Below are positions 60,857 through 64,000 of a DNA stretch of 64,000 nt, piece by piece. The position numbers were made by a program, and so were the translations under genes. The stretch comes from Flavobacterium sp. CS20. GTDB taxonomy: Bacteria; Bacteroidota; Bacteroidia; Flavobacteriales; Flavobacteriaceae. The stretch lies in the NCBI RefSeq assembly GCF_018080005.1, contig NZ_CP073015.1:1178001-1242000 (forward strand), given 5' to 3'. Below the pieces are notes generated by a model that worked only from the letters and a program-made list of their open reading frames with translations, was not told where the DNA came from and did no database searches. The first letter of the stretch is position 1, and each line of letters starts with the position of its first letter.

Positions 60857-61026
60857 AAAATATAAAAATAATTAATTAATAAAGTACAATATTACAACAT
60901 ATTTTAATCAGTAAAGCATTTTTAATGTTAATTATTGATTTTCTTTAAGTTAAAAACAGGGTCTTGCTCTAATTTTAAACTCCATTTTTTATGTATTAAA
61001 ACGTTGAAAAGGCTTTGTTTAAAAGG

Positions 61027-62010
61027 CTAAGACAAATTTATTGCTAAACGATTTGAGATTTCATCTTTGTCAAACACCAATTTATAATTTTGAGATAAGT
61101 CTATAGCTTTAGGAGTATGAACAAATAAACGATGCGATTTCCAACTTAATTCAATTTTAAAATAATGTCCCATATAGTATTGATTGATAATATCTAATTC
61201 AGATTTTGTAGTTTTTTGGAGTTTTATTTCGTGTGGATATATTATAATGTTTTTTTCTTTTTTGGTTTTATTCCAAATGTGTTTTGGGTTAATTTGATTA
61301 AAGTCTCCAAATAGACTTGCCACATAAGGATTATTATTGTTTTTATAAAGCCTGTTCGGTGTGTCTCTATCGACTATTTTTCCTTCTTTTAAAACCAGTA
61401 TTTCATCACAAAAGGCTAAGATGTCATCTTTATCGTGAGTTGACAAAACACAAGTCACATGATTATTTCTTAAATAGCTAAACAATTGACGTCTTAACTC
61501 ATTTTTAAAAAATTGATCGATATGCGAAAACGGTTCATCTAACAATAGTAACTTAGGTTTTTTTGCTAATGCTTGAGCTAGGGCAACGCGTTGTTTCTGA
61601 CCTCCACTAAGATTTTTAACTTTTGTATTCTCGTAATCCTTAAGTCCTACAACTTCAAGCAATTCTCTCGCTCGAGAAATATTTTGACGCATAGATTGTC
61701 TAGATAAAGGTTTTGTGATATTATCTAAAACACTCGTGTAAGGCATCAATTGAAAATCTTGGGTGACGTACTTTAAATCTTCTCTTCCTGGAGTTAATTG
61801 ATTTGATGGTCCTAATATTGTTTTGCCATTCCATAATAATTTTCCACTATCAGCATCAAGCTTTCCATAAATAAGTTTGAGTAAAGTAGTTTTACCACAA
61901 CCACTTTGACCAATAATACCAAGAATATCCCCAGAATGAATACTGAAAGAAATATTGTTAAGCCCAAAAATTTTGTTGTAAGAAAAATAAACAGATTTTA
62001 ATGTTAACAT
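61027..62010 (-). CDS. ABC transporter ATP-binding protein
   Basis: This 327-residue protein has an N-terminal ABC ATPase domain with Walker A GQSGCGKT (~36), signature LSGGQKQR (~133), Walker B LLLLDEP (~158) and the H-loop His in LSTHDKDD. A ~100-residue C-terminal extension is beta-rich and could be a TOBE-like regulatory domain, as in FbpC/PotA-type importers. No permease or binding protein gene is adjacent, so the substrate is unknown. Confidence 0.88.
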   Translation of the reverse strand: MLTLKSVYFSYNKIFGLNNISFSIHSGDILGIIGQSGCGKTTLLKLIYGKLDADSGKLLWNGKTILGPSNQLTPGREDLKYVTQDFQLMPYTSVLDNITKPLSRQSMRQNISRARELLEVVGLKDYENTKVKNLSGGQKQRVALAQALAKKPKLLLLDEPFSHIDQFFKNELRRQLFSYLRNNHVTCVLSTHDKDDILAFCDEILVLKEGKIVDRDTPNRLYKNNNNPYVASLFGDFNQINPKHIWNKTKKEKNIIIYPHEIKLQKTTKSELDIINQYYMGHYFKIELSWKSHRLFVHTPKAIDLSQNYKLVFDKDEISNRLAINLS

Positions 62011-62020
62011 CTTCTGATAA

Positions 62021-62052
62021 AAATAAAAGCTGAATTTAAAACAAATTCAGCT
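62021..62052 (-). terminator. terminator of the M36 peptidase gene
   Basis: AGCTGAATTT and AAATTCAGCT arms (62028-62052) form a perfect 10-bp stem, followed on the minus strand by TTTTATTT. The ABC gene start lies just beyond. Confidence 0.85.
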
Positions 62053-62075
62053 TAGATGATTGATATAATAAAGTT

Positions 62076-64000
62076 TTAATTTACTATTATTTTTTTAGAA
62101 ATATTTACTCTAGAGTTTTCTATTTTAACGACATAAACACCAGTTTTGAGTTGAGAAACATCTAACTCTTGACTTTGGTTGAAATCTAAAGGTTTATTGA
62201 TGAGCAATCTACCACTCACATCAAAAACCTTAAGGTTAGCATAACCAATTGTTTCCGAAAGACTTTTTATGTTCAATATATCATTGGTAGGATTTGGATA
62301 AAATTTTAAAGAATTTTGGTCATAATCTTGTGTTGTTAACGTTTGGCAAGGCAAAATAATATTTGTTGGTAAGTCAAAAGCTTCTATTTGATCATCTCTT
62401 TGAAGGGATGAGCCTTGATCTGCACTAAAACCTAAGCCTCTGTTTGCAAATACTTTCCATATAAAACATTGGTTAGCCCCATTGTTTGCAAGCATATCAG
62501 CCTGTAAAATTGCATCTCGTCCGTCGATAAAACCTGGATTACAACTTTGAAGTTTCATACCATCAACAATCAACTGAATAGCTATATTATTTCCGCCACT
62601 TCCATTTACTAAATCAGGGTCAAAACCATATTGATCTATCAATTCCCAAGTTAAATCCCAAAGCATGGTTGCCCATACAAAGCCAACACCATGAGGTATG
62701 GAAAGATTAGGATTATTAGTTAAATCATAGGTTGCTGGGTTTACTGAAAAGTCAGTAGAATATGGAAAAGGTCTTATGCCAGTTCCCGTAGTAGGTTGGC
62801 TAATAGCAAATGTGCCATAGCCTCTAAGTTTTTCTGGTGTATCGCCAGGTTGCATAGTCATCATCAGTACAATCCAATCGCTCCAACCTTCACCCATTTG
62901 TTCGTCATTAAACAAACAATTAGCTTGAGTTGACCCGCCTGTGAGCCTACTTGAAATTCCATGACCGTATTCGTGGGCTACAATGCCATTATCAAAATCA
63001 CCATCAACTTGAAACGGTCCATTATTGACTAATGTCGCATTAATATTATCGCTATTTTGAAGCTTGGTAATAAGAGATATTCCATCTCCTAATGAAATCA
63101 TTATTGAAGGAATATTAATGTTATTCCCATTCCCACCCATTGTAATGGGATTCCCTAACACATTATTTACCATTATAACAGCAATAGCACCATTATTTTG
63201 TGCTTTTTCGATTTTTTCAACAAAAGTGCAAATCCCTCGTCTTATCACAACAATTTTACCATTGAGATTAGCTCCATTAGTGATAATATCACAAGCATCA
63301 TGGATATCTGTTGATGTTGCACTACTATTGTCATCTTCTATTAGTGCTAAATCTGCTGTTATCGGTGTTGGTGTCAAGCCTGGACCAAATCCAGCTTGAA
63401 TACCAAAAATATCGCCAGCAATATCAGATGGCGAATTGATAGTTAGTGGATTGCTAGGTGATCCTGATGACGACCATAAAAACATTTGCATTCTTGGATT
63501 TGATCCTTCTGGTGGTGTACCGAAGTTTGCATTATTTAAACCTGCACCATCTTGTGCATCGGCTACAACAAAATCACTACCTATACCTATACTGCTGTAA
63601 TTGGTTTCTTGAAAATTTCCTGCTCCTTCATCAAAACCATAATTATACCAAACATCGTGAACATAATTATTCCAAACAAATAAGTTGGTAATGGTCGCAT
63701 CTTCATTCATAAAAGCGGGCAAATCCCCTAAAGGAAAATCAAAATTTAAGTTTGCACCACCATCAGGCGAATATCCTGAAACATTATCGCCGTCTCTGTC
63801 CTCACTAGCTAATACATTGTTGCCTTGTGTAGTTGTAAATTCTGCTCCTGCAACACCATCTGTGTCATGCCAACCAAAAGGTGATGCGTTATAATCTGCT
63901 GGCTGATTAAGCAAAACTCTGCTCCCGTGATTAGGAGATTCTATGCCTAATGGGTAAGCTCGATATTGAGATCCATCTGTAACAAAACTTAGGGTGGAAT
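62076..64000 (-). CDS. M36 (fungalysin) metallopeptidase with PA domain and T9SS tail (5' end outside window)
   Basis: The frame is open to the window edge, giving at least 641 residues; the N-terminal propeptide and signal are missing. The order visible is: the start of the M36 catalytic region (NLFVWNNYVHDVWYNYGFDE), a PA domain insert (GKIVVIRRGICTFVEKIEKAQ...AIAVIMVN), the zinc-binding HEYGHGISSR motif (HExxH) with the downstream GEGWSDW glutamate, and a type A T9SS tail (FYPNPTNDILNIKS..., ending KKIIVN). It should be an exported extracellular protease. Confidence 0.93.
   Translation of the reverse strand, partial: STLSFVTDGSQYRAYPLGIESPNHGSRVLLNQPADYNASPFGWHDTDGVAGAEFTTTQGNNVLASEDRDGDNVSGYSPDGGANLNFDFPLGDLPAFMNEDATITNLFVWNNYVHDVWYNYGFDEGAGNFQETNYSSIGIGSDFVVADAQDGAGLNNANFGTPPEGSNPRMQMFLWSSSGSPSNPLTINSPSDIAGDIFGIQAGFGPGLTPTPITADLALIEDDNSSATSTDIHDACDIITNGANLNGKIVVIRRGICTFVEKIEKAQNNGAIAVIMVNNVLGNPITMGGNGNNINIPSIMISLGDGISLITKLQNSDNINATLVNNGPFQVDGDFDNGIVAHEYGHGISSRLTGGSTQANCLFNDEQMGEGWSDWIVLMMTMQPGDTPEKLRGYGTFAISQPTTGTGIRPFPYSTDFSVNPATYDLTNNPNLSIPHGVGFVWATMLWDLTWELIDQYGFDPDLVNGSGGNNIAIQLIVDGMKLQSCNPGFIDGRDAILQADMLANNGANQCFIWKVFANRGLGFSADQGSSLQRDDQIEAFDLPTNIILPCQTLTTQDYDQNSLKFYPNPTNDILNIKSLSETIGYANLKVFDVSGRLLINKPLDFNQSQELDVSQLKTGVYVVKIENSRVNISKKIIVN

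Overview
The window comes from an AT-rich genome of the Bacteroidota, almost certainly the family Flavobacteriaceae. The evidence is a set of large secreted proteins ending in type IX secretion (T9SS) sorting domains of both types (type A 'FYPNP...' tails and a type B CHU_C-like tail), -7 promoter boxes of the form TAnnTTTG, gene sets typical of the family (RprX/RprY-like two-component pair, GT2-YbbR-CoaE operon, DUF177-L32 pair), and the tRNA and ribosomal protein sequences. The T9SS secretion machinery itself is not in the window.

Layout. 1-3.6 kb: end of an unidentified gene, a Ktr/Trk potassium uptake pair and miaA. 3.6-4.8 kb: a compact three-gene minus-strand operon that looks like a CmdTAC-type toxin-antitoxin-chaperone phage-defence system (ADP-ribosyltransferase, small antitoxin, SecB-like chaperone). 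4.8-5.0 kb: a MITE-like element with terminal inverted repeats. 5.0-10.0 kb: a response regulator, its histidine kinase (split by a frameshift), and a translationally coupled coaE / YbbR / glycosyltransferase operon. 10.1-31.8 kb: three giant minus-strand genes for T9SS-exported proteins built of fibronectin III, MAM-like and pre-peptidase-like modules. The second and third are tandem paralogues, and both carry frameshifts. 32.0-34.4 kb: secreted endonuclease I and a zinc alcohol dehydrogenase, then a second, inverted copy of the MITE with a 9-bp target duplication. 34.65-36.03 kb: a complete IS4-family insertion sequence. 36.05-44.7 kb: a very large adhesin-like gene (VWA domain, VCBS repeats, about thirteen ~100-residue repeats, T9SS type B tail) broken by two single-base deletions. 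44.9-51.7 kb: housekeeping genes ribE, pdxA (frameshifted), DUF177-rpmF, uvrC and a patatin-Omp85 protein. 51.8-54.9 kb: a small cassette bracketed by 34-bp direct repeats, holding an M23-peptidase lipoprotein followed by two near-identical exported 197-residue proteins. 55.0-60.4 kb: tyrosine catabolism genes hmgA and hppD with a Fic remnant between them, two rhodaneses and a YifB/ComM ATPase. 60.4-64 kb: a CAU tRNA, a cold-shock protein, an ABC ATPase and the C-terminal part of an M36 (fungalysin) metallopeptidase that runs off the right edge.

How it fits together. HmgA and HppD form two consecutive steps of tyrosine degradation. The large secreted proteins, endonuclease I and the M36 peptidase all carry T9SS tails and point to a surface-active, polymer-degrading or adhesive lifestyle. 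The putative TAC defence locus and the M23 cassette are the most accessory-looking parts.

Caution. At least nine reading-frame breaks occur, including in pdxA and a sensor kinase. In most of the unique genes they are explained by one missing base, and the restored lengths are exact multiples of three. This pattern fits indel errors in the assembled sequence at least as well as true gene decay.
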